Part shown: positions 9,874-21,577 of the stretch, in pieces
Layout of the letters: every line of letters starts with the position of its first letter
How positions within the stretch are numbered: position 1 is the first letter of the stretch
From: Ulota crispa
Taxonomy: Eukaryota; Streptophyta; Bryopsida; Orthotrichales; Orthotrichaceae
Direction: 5' to 3'
NCBI GenBank assembly: GCA_963920765.1
Contig: OY987247.1
Span: 1,922,001-1,986,000, forward strand
DNA length: 64,000 nt
The notes under the pieces: generated by a model
Told to the model about the DNA's origin: nothing
Database searches by the model: none
What the model saw: the letters and a program-made list of their open reading frames with translations, nothing else
Program-made: the position numbers and the translations under genes

Positions 9874-12800
9874 ATGGCGGCAGCTTTGTGTATAGGCCAG
9901 GCAGCGACATTCGCAATGCCGAGTGCCGGTTACGAGCACAGGCCTGATGCGGCTGGAGGTGCGAAATGCGGTTGCGGAGCAGGAAAGGAGAAGGTGCCAT
10001 CGATTAATGTGGCTTGCAAGGGTTCCTTATGCCCGCCTTGTATCACTCGTTTTCCGCCGAATTTTGTTCGCCAGTCGAGTATCAAGGCGCGCCGCAACTG
10101 CGGCAACATTGGCGTGGCGCAGGTCGTTGCTGCCTCTGCGACGGATCGGAGCATTCCCGCTGCTGCTGCTGTGACGGCGGCGACGGCATTGACGTCCTCG
10201 GCTCATGCGGAGGTCGTCGACGGGCCGCTGGAGCTCGCTAAGGTTGATGACGGCGTTGCTGTCGTTCCGGCGGGTGCTGATGAGGCTCTTCTTGTGATTC
10301 CTCGTGAAGAGACTCCGGAGGTTGAGAAGACTGGTCGGAAACTATCGAGCACACTGGCTGTCCATGGCGGTGAGCATCTTTGGTAACTAACTCGACGTTC
10401 CTTTCCGAGTGTTCGTGTGGCTCTGTTTACCATGGCGGGCTCCACTGGTCGTGAGTGTACAGTACAGTCGAAACAGTGAACTGCTTATTGCCAACCCGGA
10501 TTTCTTCGCACATTCTTCCAATTTTGCATGATTACTTTCTTATTGCATATATAAGAACATAACAATGTCATTTTCATAGCTGAGATGAATGGCGTTGTGG
10601 AATAAATATGCACTTGAATCAGGAGGTACAGGATTTTATGTAAAAGAATTTTGTCAAGAGTTCAATTGGAAAGTACGACATTTCCGTTTTTATCGACATT
10701 AGGCAGTATCTACTGTGTCATCTTAGAAAACATGCAGGTTTCAACTTGTGCTTTCGTCTAGCCATTGGCAATCTAAATTAGATATTTAGGTTCTCCAAGT
10801 AGCTGTTAACTGTCCGTTACGGTTGACACTTTTGTATGCGATGAGTGCCTAGTAGGGAATTGCCATTGAAGAGTAATGAGTCATTGTATTGGAGACTAGT
10901 TGAAGAGTAGGATGTCACAAGGATTGCACTAAATCACTTTCTTAGAATGTCAAAGCTGGCACAGCTCTAGATGAGCTGAAATTTTGAACACATTTTCTTC
11001 TATCACTGCGCATAAGCATCTCCAATGGACATAATGTTTTTCAAGGAATGACTGTGAAGATAGCGCTGCGGATTTTCGTTAAAATATGTATTGTGTTCTG
11101 ATAAGTCTGCGATTAGTGCATCTTTACGACTTTGTCTGCATCAAAATCTGGATTCATTATTCCCGAGTTTCGTTTAAATTCCTAAAGAAAATTTTCTTTC
11201 TGTTGCAGGTGAGAGAACCAGGCGTCCAAAGGTGCAAGATACGCTGACCATTCCAATTTGTCAGACATCTACTTACACATTTAAAGATACAGCTGAGTTG
11301 ATTGCGTTCCAGGTACTGTCCTCGTTATTTTGAAGTAGAATTGTACTGCTGCTTGTTATTCTCGAATTTTCATTTTTTGTGAGTTTGATGTTTGTGGTGA
11401 GCGTGGATCGGAAAGTACCTCTTTATGTCTAGTTGCAGCTTACTGTGAAACCATTTTGGTTTTTATTCGTCATGTAGGAAGGTACCTTCACCAGTTTCGA
11501 GTATGGACGATATGGCAATCCAACTACAAACGCCGTTGAGGAGAAAATCAGGTTAGCATCTCTCAAGATGCTAAGACTTGAGTATCATAAGTTTGTGTTT
11601 TTCTCAGATATACTGTGCTTCAAGGTTTGGCCGTCGAAATCATTGAGTCGGATTGTTGTAAAATTGAACACGTTCTCAGTGTAGTTATGTTCCTGTTGTA
11701 GATGATGTTAGCAGCTTGATATGGCGTTGAGCTTTATAAGAATCTGGGAAATAATTCATCATTTTCGCCTTAAATCTTGACAGCGCTTTGGAAGGGGCCG
11801 AGGTGACCTTGCTCTCTGCATCAGGCATGTGTGCAGCCACCACCATGCTCCTTGCGCTGGTCCCAGCGGGTGGGCACATGGTCACAACAACTGATTGCTA
11901 CCGCAGGACTCGCCAATTTATCCAGACCGTGCTTCCCAAAATGGGCATTACGGTAAGATCTCTACATCGATTTTTGTTGTGCAGTAGAGGTTTTTGGTGT
12001 TCTGTGTCTTTATTGAGTTTGAATTTTGGTGACAGTCTCTTCCTAGAAGTATATAGCGCATATTTTTTGACTACAAGTGAGCTGGATAATGATTTGTTGT
12101 GACATCAACAATCATATCTTGTTTATTGCGTGAATGTAGATGAGTGGACCTTGAGCTGATCTATTCTGGCTTCTTGACAGACAACTGTGGTTGATCCTGC
12201 GGATATCCCTGCTCTTCAGTTGGCACTTGAGAAAAACAACGTACGTTGAAAAGTTCATATTTGGGTGCTGCCCTTATATCGATTGCTATACATACCTTCT
12301 GTGTTCCATACCCTTGCTATTACCTCGTTGCTGTCTGTTTTGGGAGACAAATAATGTTGGATCACCATTTATCTCCCAGCTTAAACATGCTGATAAATCA
12401 ATACATGTTTCCTTTCTTTCTGTGATGAGATTCTCGCAATGCTTTAGTTTGACCGTTGGTATTGGATATCTCAGGTATCAATATTCTTTTCGGAGTCACC
12501 GACAAACCCCTATTTGCGGTGTATTGACGTAGAGTTAGTTTCCAACATGTGTCACGAACACGGTGCTCTTGTGTGCATTGATGGGACATTTGCAACTCCT
12601 GTTAATCAGCAGGCTTTAGCTCTTGGGGCCGACCTTGTACTTCACTCGGCAACTAAATACCTTGCTGGGCACAACGATGTAAGCTCATTTTTGCAACTGC
12701 CTGGGTTCATTGGTGGTTCTCTTACGAAACAATAGACCTTTACCATACTGTTTGGATAAGTCGGCCACTTATGATTACTAATGTTGAGCTAGCTCTTGTT

Positions 12801-14231
12801 TCTGGGAACATCTATCTGTCCTTTGTTCTTTCAGAGTACATTCTGTTTTGCTGAGAAGTTTTTGACTACCAGAAGTTGCAATTTGTGCAATACATCACAT
12901 TACTGCTGAGCACAGCACATCCTTCTGAGGCACTTTGAAGGATTATAAGAATTCAGTGCATTGCTAACAGTAAAAAGTTCATGCAGGTTCTGGCAGGGAG
13001 TCTCAGTGGATCCAAACAATGCCTCTCTGCTGTGCGAGCCCTGCACAACATTCTGGGTGGTGTTGTTGATCCAGTGAGTGCCCGCTACAGTTTACTGCAA
13101 CTTTCTAGAATCTATACTGCCGATTGTAGAATTGGAGGATTGTTTATTTTTCATGGGCAAGCCGGGCAGTATCTGGAGTTGTGCATGCATTTGGACTGCG
13201 TATTTTCATGGCAAGTATTGTGATGGAATTTCAATCCCTGGTATTATCTTGCAGCGCAAGGAATGGGTCCTCTAACTGGTTTATCTTGGAACAGAACGCT
13301 GCTTATTTAATTTTGCGAGGTTTGAAGACCTTGGATCTTCGCGTCAAGCAGCAGAACAGTACTGCAACTCTGCTCGCATCCAAATTGGAATCCCACCCTA
13401 AGGTATGCAATGTGTACTATTTTTAGGAACTAATTTTTATGTTTATTGTGAGTTCACTTCAAGGGTGATGTCTTGACCCTTCCAAAATCATGGCACTTAT
13501 TGTGTATTTCACTTGCAGGTGGCACGTGTACATTATCCTGGCCTGGAAAGTCATCCAGAGCATGATATCGCCAAGCGACAGATGAGTGGCTTTGGTGGCG
13601 TCATTAGTTTTGAGGTATATTTCGTACCTTCTCGTTTATTTTCCTTTTTAGGATACTGTGAACTGTTTCTTTGCTTTACCTGCAATTTGAAGTGGTTTCG
13701 TATGCTCATTTCGTTACGAAGTAACACATTTCAGTTTTTGAATACAGATAGCAGGAGACCTGGAGACCACTTCAAAATTTATTGATGGTCTTAGGATCCC
13801 ATATATTGCACCTTCTCTTGGAGGAGTTGAAAGCCTGGTTGAACAGCCAACCATCATATCTTACTGGTATTTCTATGCTCTCCTCCTAGTTTTACTATTG
13901 CTATGCCTTTCCTTATGACAGTGGTTTTAAACCTTCTCTACTACAGACAGTAGCATCTGAAACTCTATTTGCTGGCATTGGGCTTAATATCTGAAATTGT
14001 GAACTTGATTTTGACAGTCACTGATATATATATCCTTGCACAATTAATGTAGTGAAGAAATGTGTCACAATGAGCCTAATCCCTGCTTTCGTTCTTTTCG
14101 GTACCAGGGATCAAAGCGCAGCAGAGAGAGCTCGACTTGGAATCAAGGACAATCTGGTTCGCTTCAGCTGTGGTATAGAGGATTACCAAGACATCCTGAA
14201 CGATGTTATGCAGTCATTAGATGCTCTGTAA
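9874..14231 (+). CDS. CGS1: Cystathionine gamma-synthase, plastid, 11 coding exons
   Basis: Joins O-phosphohomoserine to cysteine to form cystathionine, the committed step of plant methionine synthesis, in plastids with PLP as cofactor. Coding exons: 9874-10369, 11209-11312, 11478-11551, 11784-11952, 12181-12240, 12475-12678, 12987-13073, 13295-13402, 13519-13614, 13748-13866, 14108-14231. All introns are GT-AG and the frame closes at TAA, giving 546 residues (Arabidopsis about 563). Visible family blocks are FEYGRYGNPTT, SGMCAATTMLLALVPAGGH, CIDGTFATP, the PLP-lysine motif HSATKYLAGHND (Lys about 362), IPYIAPSLGGVES and VRFSCGIED. Exon 1 encodes a plant-specific N-terminus: an Ala/Ser-rich start fitting a plastid transit peptide, then an MTO1-like peptide at residues 71-88. 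The gene looks intact. Family identity is certain; the transit peptide is inferred. Confidence 0.96.
10081..10152 (+). promoter_or_regulatory. MTO1-like nascent-peptide element inside CGS1 exon 1
   Basis: Residues 71-88 read KARRNCGNIGVAQVVAAS, nearly identical to the Arabidopsis CGS1 MTO1 region, where the nascent peptide makes ribosomes stall in response to S-adenosylmethionine and triggers mRNA decay. The core positions hit by mto1 mutations (two Arg, Gly, Ala) are conserved. The Trp-Ser that follows in Arabidopsis (Trp93-Ser94, required for stalling) is replaced by Ala-Thr (residues 89-90), and one Ser in the core is Gly77. Conservation of the core suggests selection; the missing Trp suggests altered or lost SAM arrest. 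Confidence 0.7.
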
Positions 14232-14956
14232 TGCCTCTTCAGCTGGTTCGTCCACCTCATACGTCACATAGCATTAAGACTACTTGTGACCTTATGATAC
14301 GTATTCTCTCTGAGATATCCAATCTTATTGTCTCTGACAAAGTTTTTGCAGCCCTATCTGACGTGGCCTGTGATTGGCCAAGTGTAACGTAGACAGCACA
14401 CAACGCTCATGTCTTCACGTTCTAGCATTATCTTTGCAATGGCAGTGACTCGGTATGTACCCTTTTTTGTTATACTTTGCGATTTTTATGTAAACGTAAT
14501 TGAGTTGAATACCGTTGTTGCACGTAGTATAGCCTCTCCCGATCAAAATGACCATGAAGTGTTTGTTCAAGCACTTACATTGATTACTCTTGGGAATCTT
14601 AACATTCTTTCCCGGTTTTAAACTCTTTGTTATCTATCCTTCTCCGGACTGTGGGTGACAATGGGATCTACATTATACTATGTACGCTGGTGTACTTTGT
14701 ATGTAACATTTCAGTATTTGGGCAGATAAGATTGGGCACTGGGCGGGCAGGGTGATGAAAAATAAGGGCATTCGGCGTCAAATCTAACATTGCCCTCTGC
14801 TTTTTATTCAAATTGGAGCTTCAACATAGAAATTGAACTGATACAAAGACCTTGAAATAACAGCTGTAAAGTGTATATTCTAAAAGAAATGAACTATATG
14901 CTCATATTGCAAATAATTGCAGATTCATTATCTAAAAGCGTCGAGTCAATCTTACA

Positions 14957-15600
14957 TTAACCCCTAAATGCCCAAGGCCTTTCTGAACTACTTGGCATTT
15001 TCAAGAAAGTGAACAATCAACCAACCTTTTCATAAATCGTATCTTTAAAACTATAACCATACAAATTTAAACTTGACATGTTAGAGATTACATGGGAAAA
15101 GAAAACACAACACTACCACTTATAGTTTGAAAGATTATAACATTTGAACATGAGGGTGTTAAAATTGCAAAAGTGACTTGAAGTCTTCTAATCCTCATTT
15201 CACATGTCAAATCTAAAAATTTGGTCATTAAAAAAATATGAGGTTTAAGGTCATTACATGTTTAACCTCAACCAATTTACGGTTTTCAAAATCTACTCCT
15301 ATATTTTATTTAAATGGATTTCTAATGCGGATTTTTCTCCAAGCTCTAGTGTATTTGAGGCTCATTTTCAAGATCTAACACTAGAAATTTGAAGATTGCA
15401 GTGGACACCCTTGTACAAAATCTTGAATAAAAAAATCATGAACATTCATTTTCAAAATCAGATTTTTGATACTGAAAATAGGCTTCAAAACAAACTTGGG
15501 TTTAAAAGAAAATACCAAAAATAGTGATTTGATAAAATTTTATTCATCTTCAAAGTTTTGCAAACACCCAAATTGGGTGCCTTGGGCATTTAGGGGTTAA
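14957..15600. mobile_element. piggyBac-type MITE (element A), perfect 18-bp TIRs, TTAA ends
   Basis: Begins TTAA-CCCCTAAATGCCCAAGGC and ends with its exact reverse complement followed by TTAA; length 644 bp including both TTAA. The interior is AT-rich and noncoding and aligns along its whole length with the element at 18904-19548. TTAA duplication plus CCC-start termini is diagnostic of piggyBac-superfamily insertions. The perfect TIRs suggest it is one of the younger copies here. It sits between CGS1 and the AAMP-like pseudogene. Confidence 0.8.
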
Positions 15601-15699
15601 AACATATTCAAATTAAACCCTTTTCAATGAAATGCACAGTACATGGTGGATCTTTTTGCAAGAATTGCAGCAAATGAATTTTTTTTTAGTGTATACAAA

Positions 15700-16880
15700 C
15701 TACAGCTCAAAATTACGAGCACTATAATCATAGCTTTCTGAAAGAATAATGGCTCCATCGTTTGAAATAGCAAGGCTCTCAACCACATCTGTGGCCTTGG
15801 AAAACTCGTTCACACGCTCCGATTTGGTAATTCCACACACGCACCTTTCCGTCTGTGGATGATGAATAGATGAATTTAGTAGTAGAAGACCACTTGCATT
15901 GAATCACTGCCTCCTCATGTTGGCAAACATGACGGATTGACAAACTTTGCAGGTCCCAAATGATGAGTTTTCCGTCATTACCTCCGGTTGCAACAAAAGG
16001 TAGAGGAGACAAAAAACATCCACACCATATTCCGCCTGAGTGACCAATTAGGGATCCAATTATCCCTCCTGTATGGATGTTCACAATGCTTGCTTTGGCA
16101 TCCCTGGAGCCAACCATTACCACACTAAAATCATGGCTAAAACTCATACATGTCAAGATATCACTATGAAATTCGTGGCCTCGCACAACATGGATGATAT
16201 CCTTGAATATTGGATCCCAAACTCACAAGCTTCTATCCATTGATCCCGTGCATAGGTATCTTCCATCCGGGCTAAAACCACCACACGTGAGGCCTCCGTC
16301 GTGGCCCCCGTCCTCACCAGAAAATATTTGCATACATGCCCCCGTGTCTGCGTTCCAAAGCCACGCCGTACCATAATTTGATCTAGCAACTATTGAATGG
16401 CCATTTGGATGCCATTGCAAAAACTCAATAGATGCAGGTCCTTCAAGCTTGCGTAGTAGACTTCCTGAAGAACTATCCCAAATATTGACTATTCCATCAA
16501 AACCTCCCGACGCCAAGAAAAAACCATCTGGACTAAATTCCAAGCATGAAATTGACTCTAAATGTACTAGGAGATGTAGTTGAGAATCTCCAACGCCAAT
16601 TTGCCATAGATACACAAGCTCATCTATACCCTCCAGTTGCCACTAATTTTGAATCAAATGGATGAAAAGCCACACATCGGAGAGGAGCTTTGTGGCTCAG
16701 AAACGTGTGGATAGAGTGGTCAACTTCGTCTGCATTAAGCTCATCTGCATCTGGTAAATCTTCGTCGTCAAGCGTAAGCACACTAAGAATATCATCTTGA
16801 TCAACAAACACAGCTGGTTCTGGTTCTTTGGAATCATGGTCTGCAAGGTTGTTATTGGGTGAGCTAGGATTTGGAGCCAT
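15700..16880 (-). pseudogene. AAMP-like WD40 repeat protein, intronless disrupted copy
   Basis: Read on the minus strand from ATG at 16880, the translation follows the plant AAMP-type (angio-associated migratory cell protein) WD40 family end to end: an acidic N-terminus, then repeats such as CLEFSPDGFFLASGGFDG, CGGFSPDGRYLCTGSMD, FVATGGNDGKLIIWDLQ and STDGKVRVWNYQIGACERVF, ending near SYDYSARNFEL and TAG at 15700-15702. Total about 390 codons, the usual length. It is broken by a one-base shift near 16630, an in-frame TGA at 16223-16225 (probably CGA to TGA between RSL and VWDP) and another one-base shift near 15790. There are no introns, and a run of nine A lies just past the stop on the sense strand (about 15680-15688). 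Both features suggest a processed retrocopy. A live gene with sequencing errors is possible but less likely. Confidence 0.8.
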
Positions 16881-18769
16881 AGTGTAAAGACTATTTTAGA
16901 TGGACAAGTTGATAAATAGTTGACTAATATAGCAAATGCTGAACACAAATTATATAACAAATATTTTGGTTACACGTTTAAACTTATATATAGTGCTTTT
17001 GATTTTTTCTCTTTTCTCTTACTTTCTATTTTTGAAATCTAAATTTAATAGTAACACTAGTCTTTTAAGTCTTTTCTTACTTTTTATTTTTATGCTCACA
17101 CTCAAAATTAGTTTTAGACAACACTGGAATGCCTTTTGATGGAACAACATAGTTGATTTTCTAAATTTAAAGGTTACCTTGCATGGTGCTTTTAGATTTT
17201 AGTCATACAAATATTACAAGATTGCAATATTTGCTTTGATAAACAATTTTTGATATATTTATAAGTCAAAATTAAATGGAAAGTAAAAGCTTGAATCAAA
17301 AGGTGACTTTTACAAATGAGAAAGCAAACGCAATACCATTGCATTTTAAAATTTGAAGAAACTTATACTATAATCATTAAAAACTAAAAAATGACATACT
17401 AATTTTGGATGAAGACTTAGCAAATACAAGGTTTATTGTGAAAAAAAGGATGATAACAAAGTTTGGCAGCCTATAATTCTCATTCTTGTCAAAATATTAT
17501 GACAGTTTTTGAAATTTTCATGCTAATGAATCACGTCAAACATTGGAATATCTCTACATGTTTAGGAAAAACATCAAAATATATCCCACTACATAAACAA
17601 AATTATGGGGATTTCTTAATTTTCAAGTAAAACATTGAGAATTCTTCTTGTTTATTACATTTACTTCCAAAAAGCAAAGATCAAATTGTTATTTTGGGAC
17701 TTTGAAGTGTCCCAATTTAGTTGAATATGGGCATTTAAAAATCTTTTGGCCATTACTATATTTGTGTGGTGAATAAAATTTCAAGAACTTTGCCATTTAT
17801 TCTTGAGATCAAATTTTCCTACCACACCTTCACACCTTTTAGATACAACAGTTGTAGTGGGGATCACACTATCATAACAAAAGTATTGCTATTTTAGAAT
17901 AATATTCTTTTTTATTATACGGTGATCTCAAAAACTCACAAACAACTCTCTAAGCAACATCACAACAAGAATGCTAAACCCATAAAACAGTTTCTATTAT
18001 CATTTTGTTGATGCAAATCACTCATTGATTGAAAACATGCAACTAATACTAATTATGAAAAGGAACTTTACTCTTTATATAGTGCCAAAACAACAAACAT
18101 GTGAGATATGATGCAAATTTGAAATTACAAAGCAAGTTTGTTTTTGTCACAAACATATCATGAACCAATATTTTAAAAACAACCTCAATGATATTGTCAC
18201 TTCTTAACACAAATCTCACTTAGTCTTGAATATGCCATAATTATTGTTTTAGTGGGCAATACATGCAAAGGAATGATGAATTAACTAAATAACAAAAAAA
18301 AATTGCATGCTAACATACCAAATCTATTGTTACATGATAAATTTTGAATAGTATTGAACAAACATCACATTTATATATGGTATGTTTACAAGATGAACAT
18401 TAGGTTTTTTGATCAAAAATCTAGTGACCGTTAAAAATCACTCAATTCAAAACAAAAGTTGCCAAAGTTAAAGTTGCGGATACTACATACCAACCATAGT
18501 TGTCACATTGGATTGCTTGTTTGTCCGCTTGCCCATATGTTTAAAGTGCCCAATGGAGCTCATGGTCCATCCAATATAGTCAACTCATAATTGATTTCAA
18601 AAAATGATAAAAAATGATAAAAAAAACTTCATACATACTACAGTAGTAAGTAGTGACATTCACTATTGCCAACATGAAGTCAAAAAAAAGGATTTAAATT
18701 CATATCACATAGTAAAAATGAAAAATAGTAACTTGATTCTTCTAATTTAAAGTCAAAACCCTAATATTA
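16881..18769. other. AT-rich intergenic stretch, nothing recognised
   Basis: Strongly AT-rich, with only short open frames on either strand and no recognisable protein motif, long inverted repeat or TTAA-CCC terminus. Probably old, decayed repeat DNA. Confidence 0.5.
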
Positions 18770-18907
18770 CCTCCACTTGCATGAATCACTTGAGTACGTT
18801 GATAATTGTAGTTTATAGCAAGGACAAAAAATTAGATCCAATACTTCAAACAAGCATGTGCAATCATGTGAGGACCATTTTTGTCCTCTGGGGCACTTAG
18901 GGGTTAA
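18770..18907. mobile_element. Right end of a TTAA-type element abutting element B
   Basis: The stretch ends CTCTGGGGCACTTAGGGG-TTAA, the reverse complement of a TTAA-CCCCTAAGTGCCCC terminus, and matches 6770-6898 over about 130 bp. Its final TTAA (18904-18907) is also the first TTAA of the next element, so two insertions share one target tetranucleotide. The left end was not located. Confidence 0.55.
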
Positions 18908-19548
18908 CCCTTGACTGCCCACAGATGTTCTAGAGTATCTCAGAATTTGCTCTTGGATATACAAAATGGCAACATTTTGATAAGTTGCATCATTTAAAAA
19001 AATTTGTAATTGTACAAATTCAAACTAGACATGTTGGAGATCACATAGGAAAAAAATCACAACAATATCATTTATGCATTGAAAGATTATAATGTTTGAT
19101 CATGAGGGTGTTAAAATTGCGAAAGTGATTTGAAGTCTTTTAATCCTCTTTTTACATCTCAAACCTAAAATTGAGGGTACCAAAAAAATATGAGTATGTA
19201 AAGTATAACATGCGTAACCCCAATGAATTTACGATTTCTCAAAATCTATCATACAATTTTTTAAATTGAATTTTTAATGTGATTTTTTCTCCGAGTTCTG
19301 GTGTACTTGAGGCTCACTTCCAAGAGCCTTCAACACTAGATAGTGAAGATTTGCAATGGGCACCCTTACACACAATCTTGAATAGACAAATCATGTTAAT
19401 CATTTTCAAAATCAGACTCCTAATGCTGAAACTAGACTTCAATAAGAATTTTAATAAAATAATAACCACTATCTTGAGAAAATGTTGCGTATCTCTAAGT
19501 AAAATTCAGAGGGGCCCGGTTTGGGCCCCTTGGGCGGTGAGGGGTTAA
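18904..19548. mobile_element. piggyBac-type MITE (element B), 645 bp
   Basis: Starts TTAA-CCCTTGACTGCCCAC and ends ...GGGCGGTGAGGGG-TTAA. The interior is homologous to element A (14957-15600): shared blocks include 'gagggtgttaaaattgc', 'gaagtcttttaatcctc' and GAGGCTCACTTCCAAGA. The near-equal length (645 against 644 bp) shows they are full copies of one nonautonomous family. TIRs and interior are more diverged than in A. Confidence 0.75.
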
Positions 19549-20340
19549 GTTCTCATTGCAGATTGCAAAGCGCCTAAAGTTTTAAGCCTTGCATTCTCTA
19601 ACGCTTGCTGCCGGTGCTGCGTTTTTGTTATTTGTTTGGCTAAGTTGTTTGCTTTGACGTTGCTAAAGCAATCTATTAGTTGTCTCTTAGTTGACATTTA
19701 CAATGAAGCACAATCGATTTCAATAAATATTCACACTTCAATGCTAAAACTAAATTGAAGAACCTCTACAATTATTTCAATTGACTGTGGCATCAATTTT
19801 GCTATCACAAGATAGGTCATACCGGTATATACTGTTACAACATTGTATAATTTTTTTTGACTTGTTCAATTTATGCATAAGGATAACTAGCTGTTAATGT
19901 AAGACACCTTGCATACATATTTTAACAAACTACTAGTAAGTACGTTAGGGTATATGGGCGCAGGGTGAGGTTATTTCTTCTTGGCATTGGAAGATGCTTC
20001 TAATATTTCAGAAGAAGTTACTTCCCACATATTCCAAACTAAAGTTCTCCAAAAAAATTGCTATATTCTAATTTTGGGACTTTTTGTGCTTAATTAAGTC
20101 TCCTCTCACTAGAATTTTTTTCTTCACAACTATACATTTGTAGTTGGGATACTTTGCAGTACTTGATACTAGCTCTTTACATACATAACCATGTTTTAGC
20201 TACGCACCATTCAATGACATTGGTTAATGAATGCTTGAAATAGCTGTTTAAAAAATCTAAAAAGGTTCTACACAATTAATCTTTGAAAGGAAATCGAATT
20301 TACTATAAACTTTTGCAGGTCATAGGTTTCATATTAGTTA

Positions 20341-20402
20341 CAAGATGAGCTCAGAGATCTCACCTGCAATGAAGAACTTGGAGTTGGCAACTACGGTGAA
20401 AG
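20341..20402 (+). pseudogene. Protein-kinase glycine-loop-like exon fragment
   Basis: One frame on the plus strand reads DELRDLTCNEELGVGNYGER and then meets a donor-like AG|GTAATG. EELGVGNYGE resembles the glycine-rich loop (GxGxxG) of protein kinases. The open stretch is only about 20 codons and is preceded by a stop. Together with a subdomain-IV-like fragment at 23413-23471 on the same strand it may be debris of a kinase gene. The motif is short, so chance is possible. Confidence 0.35.
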
Positions 20403-21577
20403 GTAATGTTTACATTTGCAAATTCGACGAGGCACATGCTAACCAGGCTATAACTGCCATAGTAATAAAACCCAGATATCAATAACTTCACAATTAAAAA
20501 AATTGAGTACTATAAAATTAACTCGCTTTGTTTCGTAAATTGAGGTTGAACTCTCTAGAAATACTTTGCAAAGGCCAACCAAAAAACTGAAACGTTCGGT
20601 CAGCAATGGAATGCTGCAAATGTTTCAGACTTTTGGTTTCTATATTCATAGTGATAGTTGACAATACAATCACTATTAGCAACACTCAAATTCTATAATC
20701 CATCTGTTTGAAGGATTTTCTAAGTCTAGAAAATTGAAGTAAGTATCAATGCTTCCTTTTCAGAATCTCACATAAACTGGACGCAACACGTTAAAGGATG
20801 ACCTCAAGACCTTTCCAAAAAATACTGGAAATGTGACTCAACGGTTGTATTCAGCGCCATGAATGTAGACGATGCTTTACTGCATCAAGGTCCTTAAGTT
20901 GCACGCTCCAAGAAGAGGTACACTGAAAACAAAACGTTTGTATAGTCGTTAAGGAAATGTCAAGACGAGCAGTGATGAAATTTCTACAGCACAACTGCAA
21001 CACTTTTCCGGTGCATTGGCACTTGGAAGCGCGTGAAAATCAGATTGTCGATTTTGTTCACCTAAAACATATCCATACTTTCCGGATAGACTTTTAAACT
21101 AATGATTCAGAATGCAAGCAAAAGAAGCTATTCATGATCATGAAAAGAACACGTACTTTCGCATAAAAATTCGCCAACTTTAGCTCCAGCACTTGATTTT
21201 CAACGAGGCCGCAATGTCCGCTGATACACCAAAATGCACAATGCTTAGGAGAAGACACTCTTAGATTAGTACAAGAAAATTCAAGTCCAGACTGACCCAA
21301 CGACGTACGGGATCAAAACTTCGATTCACACAACCATTCACTATTACAATGTCTTCCACCAAATCAAAATTATTTTGGTAGTTATGTGAATTGCATTCCT
21401 TTCCATTATCATTTTTTATTGTCTTTGAAAGTCGCCTTAAGGCCAGTTGATCGAATATCATCCGTGACAAGGCCAGTTTCATAACACCCCTTACTTGCAG
21501 GCATCGAATTACCTGCATTGTTAATAGTCCAAACTCCATGCATCGAGATACAATGTCCACTTTCCCAAAAGTGACAG

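Noticed and set aside
9764-10445. Several alternative-frame and antisense open frames over CGS1 exon 1
   Set aside because: Shadows of a GC-rich real exon; only the 9874 frame carries the MTO1 and CGS sequences and joins the downstream exons in phase.
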